DNA of 64,000 nt, taken from assembly GCA_037388465.1 (NCBI GenBank), contig JARRKE010000003.1, forward strand, positions 1-64,000. The letters are read 5' to 3'. The translations under genes and the position numbers were made by a program. Positions 7,577-16,783 of the stretch are shown here, piece after piece; the stretch's first letter is position 1; each line of letters opens with the position of its first letter. The notes under the pieces were generated by a model. The model did not search any database and was not told the origin of the DNA. It saw nothing but the letters and a program-made list of their open reading frames with translations. This DNA comes from Gammaproteobacteria bacterium (GTDB lineage: Bacteria; Pseudomonadota; Gammaproteobacteria; SpSt-1174).

Positions 7577-8893
7577 GTGACAGCCAGTCGTTCCCCGTCG
7601 GGCCCGCGCATCCTCTCCCGTGCCGAGCACGGGATATCCCGCAGTCAGATATCCCAGAATGCCCTCAAGGTCCTGTATCGCCTGAAAGATGCGGGCTACG
7701 AAGGCTATCTGGTGGGTGGCGGCGTGCGCGACCTGCTGCTCGGCCGGGAACCCAAGGATTTCGACATCGCCACCGATGCCCGTCCCGAGGAGGTCCGCCA
7801 GCTGTTTCGCAACTGCCGGCTGATCGGCCGGCGTTTCCGGTTGGCGCACGTCCATTTCGGGCGCGAAATCATCGAGGTCGCCACCTTCCGCGCGCCGCAC
7901 GACGAGGCCGAGGGCGGTGAAGGGGAGGTGGTCGACGGGCGCATCGTGCGGGACAACGTCTACGGCACCCTGGAACAGGATGCCTGGCGCCGCGATTTCA
8001 CCGCCAATGCCCTGTACTACAACATCGCGGACTTCTCGGTGGTGGACTACACCGAGGGCGTGGAAGACCTGCGCGCCGGTCTGCTGCGCCCCATCGGCGA
8101 CCCCGAGGTACGTTTCCGTGAGGACCCGGTACGCATGCTGCGCGCGGTGCGGTTCGCGGCCAAGCTGGGGTTCCGCATCGAGGCGGCCTGCGAGCGGCAT
8201 ATCACCGGGCATGCCGAGCTGCTCGAGACCGTGGCGCCCGCCCGCCTGTTCGACGAGGTGCTCAAGCTGTTTCACGGCGGCTGCGCGCTCAACACCTTCG
8301 AGATGCTGCGCCATTACGGGCTGTTCGAGCATCTGTTCCCGCTGACCGAGGAGGCGTTGACGCGCCAGGAAGGCGGCTTCCCGCTGACCTTTGTCAGCCA
8401 GGCGCTGAACAACACCGATTCGCGCATCAATCAGGACCTGCCCGTCACGCCCGCCTTTTTGTATGCCGTCATGCTCTGGGAGCCGGTGCGCCGCGAGGCC
8501 CTGCTGCTGGAAGAGGGCGGCATGGCGAGCCTGCAGGCCCTGCAGGCTGCGGGCGGACAGGTGTTGGCGGCCCAGGCGCGCCACATCACGATCCCCAAGC
8601 GTTTTGCCTTCCCGGTGCGCGAGATCTGGGAAATGCAGGCCAAGCTGGAACGTTTCGGCACGCGCCGCGCCTTGCGCCTGCTGACGCATCCGCGCTTCCG
8701 CGCGGCCTACGATTTCTTTTGCCTGCGCGCCAAGGCCGGCGAGACCAGCAGCGAGGCCTGCGACTGGTGGACCGATATTCAGGAAGCCGACGAGGCCCGC
8801 CAGCTGGACATGACGGAAGGCAAGGGCGGTGGCCCGCGCCCCAAACGGCGCCGCCGTCCCCGCAAACGGCGTCCGGCCTCCCATGGCGTCTGA
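7577..8893 (+). CDS. pcnB: Poly(A) polymerase I
   Basis: A 438-residue nucleotidyltransferase that adds 3' poly(A) tails to RNA and so promotes its decay. The LVGGGVRDLLLG signature and the DFDIATDA metal-binding carboxylates are in the N-terminal third, the second carboxylate region reads RRDFTANALYYN, and the RNA-binding FREDPVRMLRAVRFAAKLGF segment follows. The C-terminus is a highly basic KRRRRPRKRR tail typical of PcnB and not of CCA-adding enzymes. The start is a GTG at 7577 with AAGGA eight bases upstream. It leads a tightly packed operon with folK, a deoxynucleoside kinase, panB and panC. Confidence 0.96.
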   Translation: MTASRSPSGPRILSRAEHGISRSQISQNALKVLYRLKDAGYEGYLVGGGVRDLLLGREPKDFDIATDARPEEVRQLFRNCRLIGRRFRLAHVHFGREIIEVATFRAPHDEAEGGEGEVVDGRIVRDNVYGTLEQDAWRRDFTANALYYNIADFSVVDYTEGVEDLRAGLLRPIGDPEVRFREDPVRMLRAVRFAAKLGFRIEAACERHITGHAELLETVAPARLFDEVLKLFHGGCALNTFEMLRHYGLFEHLFPLTEEALTRQEGGFPLTFVSQALNNTDSRINQDLPVTPAFLYAVMLWEPVRREALLLEEGGMASLQALQAAGGQVLAAQARHITIPKRFAFPVREIWEMQAKLERFGTRRALRLLTHPRFRAAYDFFCLRAKAGETSSEACDWWTDIQEADEARQLDMTEGKGGGPRPKRRRRPRKRRPASHGV

Positions 8894-9383
8894 GTACGTG
8901 GCGGCCTGGGTCGGACTTGGCAGCAACCTGGACGATCCGCAGGCACAGATACTCAGGGCCCTGGAGGAACTGGACGAGCTGCCCGAGACCCGGCGGGTGA
9001 AGGCCTCCGGCCTGTACCGCAATCCGCCCATGGGGCCGCAGGACCAACCCGACTACGTCAACGCCGTGGCCCGCCTGGAGACGGCGCTGACGCCGCTCGC
9101 ACTGCTCGATGCCCTGCTGGCGATCGAGCAGGCGCACGGGCGCATCCGCGCCTTACACTGGGGCCCACGCACCCTGGACCTGGACCTGCTGCTCTACGGG
9201 GACCAGGTGCTGGATCACGAACGGCTGCGGTTACCGCATCCCGGTCTGCACGAACGCGCCTTCGTCCTGTATCCTTTGCTCGAAATCGATCCCGGGCTGG
9301 AGATTCCCGGCCTGGGCCGTCTGAGGGACCTGGCGGCGGCGTGTCCCGCCGACGGGCTGATCCGCATTAGTGCATCCCTATGA
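8883..9383 (+). CDS. folK: 2-amino-4-hydroxy-6-hydroxymethyldihydropteridine pyrophosphokinase
   Basis: A 166-residue enzyme of folate synthesis that transfers pyrophosphate from ATP to hydroxymethyldihydropterin. Diagnostic segments are WVGLGSNLDDP near the N-terminus, RTLDLDLLLYGD in the middle and PHPGLHERAFVLYPL near the end. The ATG at 8883 lies 11 bases before the end of pcnB in another frame, which keeps the family's N-terminus (SEYVAAWVGLGSN); longer starts lie deep in pcnB. Its end overlaps the kinase gene by four bases. Confidence 0.97.
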   Translation: MASEYVAAWVGLGSNLDDPQAQILRALEELDELPETRRVKASGLYRNPPMGPQDQPDYVNAVARLETALTPLALLDALLAIEQAHGRIRALHWGPRTLDLDLLLYGDQVLDHERLRLPHPGLHERAFVLYPLLEIDPGLEIPGLGRLRDLAAACPADGLIRISASL

Positions 9384-10030
9384 GTCAGATGACACCCTCC
9401 TATATCGTTGTGGAAGGTCCGATCGGTGTGGGCAAGACCACCTTGGCGCGTCGTCTGGCCGAGGAGTTCGGCAGCGAGCTCATGCTGGAAGGGGCGGAGG
9501 AAAACCCCTTTCTGGAACGCTTTTACCAGAGCCCGAAACAGGCGGCCCTGGCCACCCAGCTGTATTTCCTGATGCAGCGCGTGCGCCAGCTGCAGTCCCT
9601 GCGTCAGGGGGATATCTTCAATCCGGTGTGGATGGCCGACTACCTGATCGAGAAGGACCGCCTGTTCGCCAAGTTGACCCTGGACGACGACGAGTTCGGC
9701 CTGTACGAACAGGTCTACGCCAGCCTGACCACCGACGCGCCGGTGCCCGATCTGGTGATTTATCTGCAGGCGCCCGTCGATGTGCTGCTGGCCCGCATCG
9801 CCCGGCGGGGTCGGCACTTCGAGCGGAGTATCGAGCCGGCCTATCTGACCCGGCTGTGCGAGGCCTATACCGAATTTTTCCACCGCTACGACGACGCGCC
9901 GGTATTGATCGTCAACGCCAGCGAGATCGATCTGGTCAACAACGAACAGGATTTCCAGCAATTGCTGCAGCAGGTGAAGGCGCCCGCGACCGGGCGGCGC
10001 TATTTCAATCCGCTGCCGTTTGCCATGTGA
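9380..10030 (+). CDS. Deoxynucleoside kinase
   Basis: A 216-residue P-loop kinase of the deoxyadenosine/deoxyguanosine/deoxycytidine kinase family. The P-loop reads [15 protein letters not shown] at residues 10-24. The [11 protein letters not shown] segment, the DRLF region and the lid arginines in [13 protein letters not shown] follow the family order. It phosphorylates deoxynucleosides with ATP for salvage; the preferred base is uncertain. Start overlaps the folK stop (ATGA). Placement between folK and panB is a common gammaproteobacterial arrangement. Confidence 0.92.
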   Translation: MSQMTPSYIVVEGPIGVGKTTLARRLAEEFGSELMLEGAEENPFLERFYQSPKQAALATQLYFLMQRVRQLQSLRQGDIFNPVWMADYLIEKDRLFAKLTLDDDEFGLYEQVYASLTTDAPVPDLVIYLQAPVDVLLARIARRGRHFERSIEPAYLTRLCEAYTEFFHRYDDAPVLIVNASEIDLVNNEQDFQQLLQQVKAPATGRRYFNPLPFAM

Positions 10031-10040
10031 GACGAGCCCT

Positions 10041-10856
10041 ATGTCCGACCAACCCAAAACCAAGCGCATTACGCTGACCACCCTGCGGCGCATGAAGTCC
10101 GAAGGTGAGAAGATCGCCGTGCTGACCGCCTATGACGCCCCCATGGCCCGGGTGGCGGAGGCCGCCGGCGTCGAGGTCGTGCTGGTCGGGGATACGCTGG
10201 GCATGGTGATCCAGGGACACGATACCACCCTGCCGGTGACGGTCGATCATGTCGTCTACCACACCCAGGCCGTGATGCGCGGCAGTCAGCGCGCCCTGGT
10301 GATCGCCGACATGCCTTTCATGAGCTACGCCCATACCCCTCAGGCGCTGGACAATGCGGCGCGCCTGATGCGCGAGGGCGGGGCGCAGATGATCAAGCTG
10401 GAGGGCGGTGCCACCGAGGCGGAAACCGTCCGCGCCCTGGCCCTGCACGGTATCCCCGTCTGCGCGCATCTCGGCCTGACCCCGCAGTCCGTACATAAGC
10501 TGGGCGGCTATCGCGTGCAGGGCCGCGAGGCGCATGCTGCCGAGGCCATTCTGCACGATGCCCTGGCCTTGCAGGCGGCCGGTGCGGACATGATGGTGCT
10601 GGAGTGCGTGCCCGTGGCGCTGGCCGCCGAGATCACCCGCAACCTGGACATTCCGGTCATCGGCATCGGCGCCGGTGCCGATACTGACGGACAGGTGCTG
10701 GTGCTGCAGGACGTGCTCGGGCTCACCCCCAACGCGCCCCGTTTCAGTGAGAATTTCATGGCGCCCGGTCGGGCCAGCATCCAGGAAGCCATCGAAGCCT
10801 ACGTGCAGGGCGTCAAATCCGGGACCTTCCCGGATGCCGCGCACAGCTTCTCCTGA
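10041..10856 (+). CDS. panB: 3-methyl-2-oxobutanoate hydroxymethyltransferase
   Basis: A 271-residue enzyme that adds a hydroxymethyl group from methylene-tetrahydrofolate to ketoisovalerate, the first step of pantothenate synthesis. Family segments are [28 protein letters not shown], the DMPFMSYAH strand, IKLEGG and the [20 protein letters not shown] region. The start at 10041 (MSDQPKTKR) follows GACGAGCC and leaves a ten-base gap to the kinase gene; a longer frame would overlap it. panC follows after 13 bases. Confidence 0.97.
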   Translation: MSDQPKTKRITLTTLRRMKSEGEKIAVLTAYDAPMARVAEAAGVEVVLVGDTLGMVIQGHDTTLPVTVDHVVYHTQAVMRGSQRALVIADMPFMSYAHTPQALDNAARLMREGGAQMIKLEGGATEAETVRALALHGIPVCAHLGLTPQSVHKLGGYRVQGREAHAAEAILHDALALQAAGADMMVLECVPVALAAEITRNLDIPVIGIGAGADTDGQVLVLQDVLGLTPNAPRFSENFMAPGRASIQEAIEAYVQGVKSGTFPDAAHSFS

Positions 10857-10869
10857 GCCGACATCCCCT

Positions 10870-11730
10870 ATGCACATCGTTCACGAGCCTGGACAGCTGC
10901 GTGCCGTGCTCGCCGGCCTGCGCCGCGAGGAGGGCCGTATCGCCCTGGTGCCGACCATGGGCAACCTGCATGCCGGCCATCTGGCGCTGGTGCGCCGCGC
11001 GCGCGAGCTGGCCAGCCGAGTGGTGGTCAGCATCTTCGTCAATCCGCTGCAATTCGATCGCGCCGAGGATCTCGCCGCCTATCCGCGCACACCGGAAGCG
11101 GACTGCAGGCTGCTGGAGGAGCTTGGGGTGGACGTGGTCTTCATGCCCACCCCCGAAAAGCTTTATCCGCACGGTGAGGCCGCCAGCACCCGGGTCGAGG
11201 TGCCGGTATTGGGCGAGATACTGGAAGGGGCCTCACGGCCGGGACATTTCACGGGCGTGGCCACCATCGTGACCAAGCTGTTCAACCTGGTGTTGCCCGA
11301 CCTGGCGGTATTCGGCAGCAAGGATTTCCAGCAACTGCAGCTCATCCGCCGCATGGTTCAGGATCTGGACATGGATGTGGAGGTCATCGGTGTCGATACC
11401 GTGCGTGAGCCGGATGGTCTGGCCATGAGCTCGCGCAACGGCTATCTGAGCGAGGCGGAGCGGGTCGAGGCCCCCGGACTGTATCGCAGCCTGGTCTGGG
11501 TGAAAGCGGCGCTGGAATCGGGCGAGACCGATCTGGCGCGGCTTTGCGATCAGGCCGCGCAGCGTCTGGCTCAGGCGGGTTTTCGCAGTGACTACGTTAC
11601 TATCCGCCGGGCCGCGGATCTCCGGCCGGCCGGCGAAGCCGACCGGGAACTGGTGGTGCTGGCCGCCGCCTGGCTGGGGCGGGCGCGGCTGATCGACAAC
11701 CTGCAGGTGACGCTGCCGCCGCCCCGGTGA
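10870..11730 (+). CDS. panC: Pantothenate synthetase
   Basis: A 286-residue ATP-dependent ligase joining pantoate and beta-alanine. The nucleotide-binding VPTMGNLHAGHLALVRRA carries the HxGH signature. VNPLQF, GVATIVTKLFNLV, FGSKDFQQLQLIRRM and the KMSKS-like MSSRNGYLS follow in the usual order. Start ATG at 10870 lies 13 bases after panB. It is the last recognisable gene of the pcnB operon; no strong intrinsic terminator is seen between it and the convergent SAP-domain gene, only a short CCCGCGGG followed by TTTT near 11760. Confidence 0.97.
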   Translation: MHIVHEPGQLRAVLAGLRREEGRIALVPTMGNLHAGHLALVRRARELASRVVVSIFVNPLQFDRAEDLAAYPRTPEADCRLLEELGVDVVFMPTPEKLYPHGEAASTRVEVPVLGEILEGASRPGHFTGVATIVTKLFNLVLPDLAVFGSKDFQQLQLIRRMVQDLDMDVEVIGVDTVREPDGLAMSSRNGYLSEAERVEAPGLYRSLVWVKAALESGETDLARLCDQAAQRLAQAGFRSDYVTIRRAADLRPAGEADRELVVLAAAWLGRARLIDNLQVTLPPPR

Positions 11731-11813
11731 GGGCGTTCTAAGGGCGGTCAGCCTGCCTGTCCCGCGGGTTTTGCACCACGCCGGTTCACCCGCACCCCGG
11801 CGTCAGGCCGTGG

Positions 11814-12008
11814 TCAGCGGCGCACCGGACTCAGACAGTCCTGCCGCCACAGGCACTCGCCCTGAGTGCATTCGCCCTGCTGGGCGCTGCCATAACAGTC
11901 GAAATTCCCTTCGTTGCGTTGGATAAGCCGGATCAGGTCCGCCTTGCGGCTGCGACCGGGCTTGAGTCCCATTTCCGTTACGATGATCTGAATGTCCTGC
12001 AAGCGCAT
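11814..12008 (-). CDS. Small SAP-domain protein
   Basis: A 64-residue protein. Residues 1-32 (RLQDIQIIVTEMGLKPGRS, then KADLIRLIQ) fit the SAP helix-extension-helix nucleic-acid-binding motif. The second half contains the NFDCYG segment and four or five Cys (CYG, GECTQGEC, CLWRQDC) that could bind metal. Proteins of this layout are common, uncharacterised gammaproteobacterial genes. The ATG at 12008 has a strong AGGAGG site five bases upstream. DNA or RNA binding is inferred. Confidence 0.85.
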   Translation of the reverse strand: MRLQDIQIIVTEMGLKPGRSRKADLIRLIQRNEGNFDCYGSAQQGECTQGECLWRQDCLSPVRR

Positions 12009-12059
12009 GGCGGCCTCCTGGACTGATGGCTGGAGTTGCGGGTGTTTAGGCTACCCAGC

Positions 12060-12216
12060 ATATCCAAAGCAAATTTCGTTCCTATTAAGGCGGAACTTTC
12101 AGCAGGAAGCGGAGACTAATTCTTTGACCGCATGACATGCGGGCATTGCGCTTCGCATGAACAGTAATTCATGGGTATTGCCTCCTTGCCGCCGCCCCTT
12201 ACGGGGCGGCTTTTTT
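12060..12216 (+). ncRNA. Candidate small RNA ending at an orphan terminator
   Basis: The forward strand between the SAP gene and ppc (both on the minus strand) ends in a textbook intrinsic terminator at 12191-12216, yet no forward gene lies upstream within the intergenic region. The preceding sequence has three GGA triplets in about 25 bases (12092-12115), a short CCGCATG/CATGCGG hairpin at 12128-12142 and a GCGCTTCGC hairpin. A possible promoter (TTGCGG, 17 bases, CATATC) starts near 12035, but its -10 is poor. Start and existence are inferred. An alternative is that the hairpin serves ppc read from the other side, but it lacks a U tract in that direction. Confidence 0.35.
12191..12216 (+). 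terminator. Orphan intrinsic terminator, forward strand
   Basis: Perfect 8-base stem GCCGCCCC / GGGGCGGC with a TTAC loop, followed by six T on the plus strand. On the minus strand the hairpin follows the ppc stop closely but is not followed by a U tract, so the forward direction is favoured. Confidence 0.85.
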
Positions 12217-12227
12217 ATGCGCGGCGT

Positions 12228-15047
12228 TCAGCCGGTGTTGCGCATGCCCGCGGCGATGGCGTTGATGGAGCGCAGCAGCGGGCTCAACCAGGGCGAGAGC
12301 TCGCCTTCCGGGGCGGGATGTTCACGGTGTCGGCGCAGCAGCATGATCTGGATGTGGTTGAGGGGGTCCAGGTAGGGGTCGCGGCGCGAGAGCGACAGCG
12401 ACAGCGGCTCGTTTTCCTCGAGCAGGGTCTGGGTCTGGGAGATTTGCAGGACCTGTTCCACCGTGCGCGCGTGTTCCTCGCGGATCATGGTAAAGATGCG
12501 GCGCGCCTGCTCGGGCTGCTGGCTGAGCTGGGCATATTCCTCGGCCGTGCTCATGTCCGCCTTGGTCAGCGACATCTGTACGTTGCTGAGCAGCGAGTGG
12601 AGGAAGGGCCATTCGTCGTACATCCTGCGCAGCTGTGCCAGCGCCTCCGGGCCGCGGCTGGTGTAGGAGGCGAGCGCGGTGCCGATGCCATACCACGCTG
12701 GAAGGGTGTGGCGCGACTGGGCCCAGCCGAAGACCCAGGGGATGGCCCGGATCGAGCTTTTGGAGCGGTCGGCCTTCTTGCGGTGCGAGGGACGTGAACC
12801 GATGTTCATCTGGCCGATTTCCTGCACCGGTGTGATCTCGTAGAAATAGTCGAGGAATCCTTCGGTGCGATCGGTCAGTTCGCGGTATTGCGCTTCGCCG
12901 GCCTGGGAGAGCTCGTCCATCACCGCCAGGTATTCGGTGCGGTCCTCGGCGATCGGCTCGATGACGCTGCGGCTGGCCTTGAACAGACCGGTGATGCCCA
13001 TGGTCAGTTCGTAGGCCGCGGTTTCGGCGTTGCTGTACTTGTAGGACAGCACCTCGCCCTGCTCGGTGAACTTGATTTCGCCGTGCGCGGTGCCCGGCGG
13101 CTGCGCCAGGATCGATTCGTGGGTCGGGCCGCCGCCGCGGCCGATGGTGCCGCCGCGGCCGTGGAACAGGCGGCAGCGCACGCCGTGCGCCTCCGTGATG
13201 CGGATGATCTTTTTCTGGGCGTCGTACAGGTTCCAGGAGGACGAGATGATGCCGCCGTCCTTGCACGAATCCGAATAACCCAGCATGACTTCCTGCAGGT
13301 TGCCGGACCGTTTGAGCAGCCGGGCATAGACATCGTTGTCCAGCAGGTCGGTGAGCACCGTCTCGACATGCTGCAGGTCGTCGATGGTCTCGAACAGGGG
13401 CGAGATGATGATGTTGCAGAACTGCTCGCCCTGCGCGTCATAGCCCACCAGGCCGCCCAGTCGGGCCAGCAGCATGACCTCCAGCACATGGCTGGCGGTA
13501 TGGGTCATGGAGATCACGTAGCTGCCGAATGTCGCCTCGCCGGCTTCTTCACGCAGGCGGCGCATGACCTTGACGACTTCCAGGGTCTGGCGGGTTTCTT
13601 CGCTCAGCGCCTCCTCGTCCAGCATCGGCAGTTCGGGGCGCTCGACGAGGGCGGACAGCAGGCGCAGGCGTTCGGCCTCGGAGAGGCGGGTATAGTCGGT
13701 TTCGGGCTCCAGCCGGTCGATGACCTCCGTCACCGCGCGCGTGTGCACCGTCGATTCCTGGCGCACGTCCAGGTTCAGCATGTGGAAGCCGAAGCTTTCC
13801 ACCAGGCGGATCAGGTCCTGCAGCTCGCTGTTGGCAATGGCGGTGTCGCCATGGCTGATCAGCGAGTCGCGGATCACATACAGGTCGCGCAGAAAATCGC
13901 CGGGCGTGGTGTACGCCGCGGCAGGCAGAACGGCGCGTTCGCCGTGCAGGCGCCGGCGCACGGTGTTGAGCGTTTCCATGATGCGGTGCCGCATGATGTA
14001 CAGCTTGCGGCGGTAGGGTTCGCCCTGGAAGCGCGTGGTGGCACCGTTGAAGACGGCGCCGGTGATCGGTTCGTCCTCCTTCAGGCTGTGCATGAAGGCT
14101 TCCGACGGCTCGCACAGCAGCAGCGAGTGGGTCAGCACATGGCGCAGGTCGTTGATGCGGCGCAGGTATTCGGTCAGCACCTCCTGCATCTGCAGGCGGA
14201 TGGCCAGCTCGGTCACCTCCGGGGTGACGAACGGGTTGCCGTCCCGGTCGCCGCCGATCCAGGAGCCGAAGCGCAGGAAGCTCGGGGCGTGGATCAGGGG
14301 CAGGCCATGGTTGTCCATGCCGTAGGTGCGGCGCACCGCCTTGTCGAAAAAGCGGTAGACGGTGGGGACGGCGGTGAACAGGCTTTCCTTGAAGTAGAAC
14401 AACCCGTAGCGGATCTCGTCCTCCACCTTGGGCTTGTGGGTGCGCACCTCGTTGGTGCGCCACAGGGTCAGGATCTGCGCTTCCAGGGCCTCGATGATCT
14501 CGCGACGCACCTCGGGGCCCAATGCGGGCGTGTTCAGCCGGTCGGTGGACAGGAAGATACGGCGCTGCGCCTCCATGATGGTGCGGCGGCGCGCCTCGGT
14601 CGGATGGGCCGTCAATACGGGCATGTAGCGCAGCTGGTCGACCAGTTCCTGCAGCTTTTCGGGGGAGGTGCCGCGGTTGTAGAACTCGCGCAGGGTGGCG
14701 TCGAAAGAGCCCATCCACAGCGGGCCGCCCCGCTGCATCTGCCGCCGCCGCTGGCGGTGGGCATGGGCCTCCTCGGCGATGTTCACCAGGGAGAAATAGG
14801 TGCTGAAGGCGCGGATGACCTGCTCCAGGGTGACCTCGTCCAGATTTTCGATAAACGCCATGAGGCGCACACGCAGGGCTTCACTCTCCTCTTTGCGCAG
14901 CTTCAGATAGCCTTTGCGCAGGTTCTCCACGGCGGCGTAGACCTTGTGGCCTGCCTGCGCGCGCAGCACGTTGCCAAGGAGGGTGCCGAGCAGTTTGACG
15001 CGGGCACGCAGTTCCTTGTCGTTCTGGGCAGATATCGGTGTCTGCAT
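12228..15047 (-). CDS. ppc: Phosphoenolpyruvate carboxylase
   Basis: A 939-residue cytoplasmic enzyme that carboxylates PEP with bicarbonate to oxaloacetate, replenishing the TCA cycle. Conserved blocks are VLTAHPTEARRRT (catalytic His), GGDRDGNPFVTPEVT, GYSDSCKDGGIISSSW, the FHGRGGTIGRGGGPTHESI glycine-rich loop, RAIPWVFGWAQSRHTLPAW, and the C-terminal AAGMRNTG. Length agrees with the bacterial family. The ATG at 15047 (MQTPISAQNDKEL) starts the conserved region; earlier in-frame codons run into GC-rich upstream DNA. It lies 139 bases downstream of glgA on the same strand. Confidence 0.97.
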   Translation of the reverse strand: MQTPISAQNDKELRARVKLLGTLLGNVLRAQAGHKVYAAVENLRKGYLKLRKEESEALRVRLMAFIENLDEVTLEQVIRAFSTYFSLVNIAEEAHAHRQRRRQMQRGGPLWMGSFDATLREFYNRGTSPEKLQELVDQLRYMPVLTAHPTEARRRTIMEAQRRIFLSTDRLNTPALGPEVRREIIEALEAQILTLWRTNEVRTHKPKVEDEIRYGLFYFKESLFTAVPTVYRFFDKAVRRTYGMDNHGLPLIHAPSFLRFGSWIGGDRDGNPFVTPEVTELAIRLQMQEVLTEYLRRINDLRHVLTHSLLLCEPSEAFMHSLKEDEPITGAVFNGATTRFQGEPYRRKLYIMRHRIMETLNTVRRRLHGERAVLPAAAYTTPGDFLRDLYVIRDSLISHGDTAIANSELQDLIRLVESFGFHMLNLDVRQESTVHTRAVTEVIDRLEPETDYTRLSEAERLRLLSALVERPELPMLDEEALSEETRQTLEVVKVMRRLREEAGEATFGSYVISMTHTASHVLEVMLLARLGGLVGYDAQGEQFCNIIISPLFETIDDLQHVETVLTDLLDNDVYARLLKRSGNLQEVMLGYSDSCKDGGIISSSWNLYDAQKKIIRITEAHGVRCRLFHGRGGTIGRGGGPTHESILAQPPGTAHGEIKFTEQGEVLSYKYSNAETAAYELTMGITGLFKASRSVIEPIAEDRTEYLAVMDELSQAGEAQYRELTDRTEGFLDYFYEITPVQEIGQMNIGSRPSHRKKADRSKSSIRAIPWVFGWAQSRHTLPAWYGIGTALASYTSRGPEALAQLRRMYDEWPFLHSLLSNVQMSLTKADMSTAEEYAQLSQQPEQARRIFTMIREEHARTVEQVLQISQTQTLLEENEPLSLSLSRRDPYLDPLNHIQIMLLRRHREHPAPEGELSPWLSPLLRSINAIAAGMRNTG

Positions 15048-15186
15048 ATTGTTGAATGCTTGATTGAGTGAATGAAGGTCGCGGGTCACCCCGTCGGCCG
15101 CGGCCTTTCGGGGCGAAGTCCAGGGGCAGGCAGCACCCGGCCGGCGGGCGCAGCGGGCGCACATTATACTGGTAATGGCCGAGGTG

Positions 15187-16644
15187 TTAAGTCGGGCGGG
15201 TTTTGCGCAGCTGGGAATAGAGTTCCAGATAGCGCTTGGCGCTCTTCTGCCAGCTGAAGTCGCGCTGCATGCCGTTCAGCATGAGCGCATGCCAGCGCTG
15301 GGTGTGCGGATAGAGTGCAAGCGCCCGTTCCAGGGTGCCACGCAGGGCATCAGGCAGGGCCTTGTCGAATATGAAGCCGGTGGCCGTGCCGTCGGCGATG
15401 TTGCCCTCGGCGACGTCCACCACGCTGTCGGCCAGCCCGCCGGTGCGGCGCACCACCGGCACCGTCCCGTAGCGCAGGCTGTAGAGCTGGTTGAGGCCGC
15501 AGGGCTCGAAGCGCGAGGGCATGACGAAGATGTCCGCGCCGGCCTCGATGCGGTGCGCGAGGGCCTCATCGTAGCCGATATGCACCGCAAGCTGGCGCGG
15601 ATAGCGCTTGGCCAGTTCCTTCAATGCCTGTTCGAAGCGCTTCTCGCCCGAACCGAGCACGATTGTTTGCAGCTTCGGCTGGCTTTCCAGCAGCCGCGGC
15701 AGAGCGGCCAGGGTCAGATCGATGCCTTTTTGTTCGACCAGCCGCCCGATATGGCCGACCAGGGGTGACTGCTCCGCTTCGGGCAGCCCGCATTCGGCCT
15801 GCAGGGCGCGTTTGTTGGCGGCCTTGCCGGCCAGGTCGCTGGCGTCGTAGGTGCGTTTGAGATGGCGGTCGTGAGCCGGGTCCCAGATGGCCGGGTCGAT
15901 ACCGTTCATGATGCCCACCAGGTCGTCGCCCCGGTAAAGCAGCAGACCCTCCAGGCCGTAACCGTAGGACGGGGTACGGATCTCCTGCGCGTAGGTGGGG
16001 CTGACCGTGGTGATGCGATCGGCGTACACCAGCCCGCCCTTAATGAAGGAGAGCTTGCCGAAGAACTCCAGCCCGTGGGTGGTCATGAGATGGTCGGGCA
16101 GCCCCAGCGTCTTGTAGGCCTCCCACGGAAACAGGCCCTGATAGGCGAGGTTGTGCGCCGTGAAGACCACGCCCGGACGTTCCGGGTAGGCGTGCAGCAG
16201 GGCGGGCGCCAGCGCGCTTTGCCAGTCGTTGCAGTGCAGGATGTCGGGGCGCCACTCCAGCCCGGCCTGATCGAGCGCAAGCCTCGCGATGATGCGGTTG
16301 AAATAACCAAAGCGCAGGTGGTTGTCCTGCCAGTCCCGCCCGTCGGGCGAACGGTAGGGGTCGCCGGCGCGGGCGAAATAGCGCGGGCAGTCGAGCAGGT
16401 AAAGCGGCGCCCGGCTGCCCGGGAGGCGGCTTTCCAGCAGCCTGGCGGACTCGCCGTCGTCGGTGAATTCGGCGACCACGGTCGGATTCTTCAGGCCTTC
16501 CAGTACCTCCAGGTACGCGGGCATGACGATGCGCACGTCCTGACGCAGGGTCTTGAGTGCTCTGGGCAGGCTGGCGCTGACATCGGCCAGTCCTCCGGTC
16601 TTGATCAGCGGAAAGACTTCGCTGCTGGCAAAAAGAATCTTCAT
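15187..16644 (-). CDS. glgA: Glycogen synthase (ADP-glucose)
   Basis: A 485-residue GT5 glycosyltransferase that extends alpha-1,4-glucan from ADP-glucose. The N-terminal ILFASSEVFPLIKTGGLADV holds the KTGGL substrate-binding motif. FTAHNLAYQG, GIMNGID, GHIGRLVEQKGIDL and the C-terminal PSRFEPCGLNQLYSLRYGTVP motif (with the catalytic Glu) follow in order. The ATG at 16644 is preceded directly by a TTG that could lengthen it by one residue. It is divergent from gnd, with a 26-base dyad in its leader. ADP-glucose would come from GlgC, encoded at 54382-55647. Confidence 0.96.
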   Translation of the reverse strand: MKILFASSEVFPLIKTGGLADVSASLPRALKTLRQDVRIVMPAYLEVLEGLKNPTVVAEFTDDGESARLLESRLPGSRAPLYLLDCPRYFARAGDPYRSPDGRDWQDNHLRFGYFNRIIARLALDQAGLEWRPDILHCNDWQSALAPALLHAYPERPGVVFTAHNLAYQGLFPWEAYKTLGLPDHLMTTHGLEFFGKLSFIKGGLVYADRITTVSPTYAQEIRTPSYGYGLEGLLLYRGDDLVGIMNGIDPAIWDPAHDRHLKRTYDASDLAGKAANKRALQAECGLPEAEQSPLVGHIGRLVEQKGIDLTLAALPRLLESQPKLQTIVLGSGEKRFEQALKELAKRYPRQLAVHIGYDEALAHRIEAGADIFVMPSRFEPCGLNQLYSLRYGTVPVVRRTGGLADSVVDVAEGNIADGTATGFIFDKALPDALRGTLERALALYPHTQRWHALMLNGMQRDFSWQKSAKRYLELYSQLRKTRPT

Positions 16645-16672
16645 CAAGTCGTTTGTTCTTGCTTTTCCGCGG

Positions 16673-16698
16673 CACTGATATTGCTTGGCATATCAGTG
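16673..16698. repeat. Dyad between divergent glgA and gnd
   Basis: CACTGATAT and ATATCAGTG are perfect 9-base arms separated by 8 bases (TGCTTGGC). The dyad is 29 bases upstream of the glgA start and about 86 bases upstream of gnd. It could be an operator serving both genes or a hairpin in the glgA leader. It does not resemble a HexR box. No regulator is assigned. Confidence 0.5.
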
Positions 16699-16783
16699 AA
16701 GAAATATCGCTGTTTCCGGGCACGGAAGGGCGCCCGGCTTATGTTAGGGTAATGCTTACGTTCCCAGGCCGAAAGGAGGGACC

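Noticed and set aside
12132-12167. Short frame encoding MTCGHCASHEQ as a micropeptide
   Set aside because: No ribosome site precedes it and the frame is short enough to be chance; mentioned only within the small RNA candidate.
12888-15071. Very long open frame opposite ppc (about 727 codons), and a similar one opposite rnr (35475-37190)
   Set aside because: They are fully antisense to strongly conserved genes, have low-complexity GC-driven composition and no recognisable domain. Long antisense frames are expected in GC-rich DNA.
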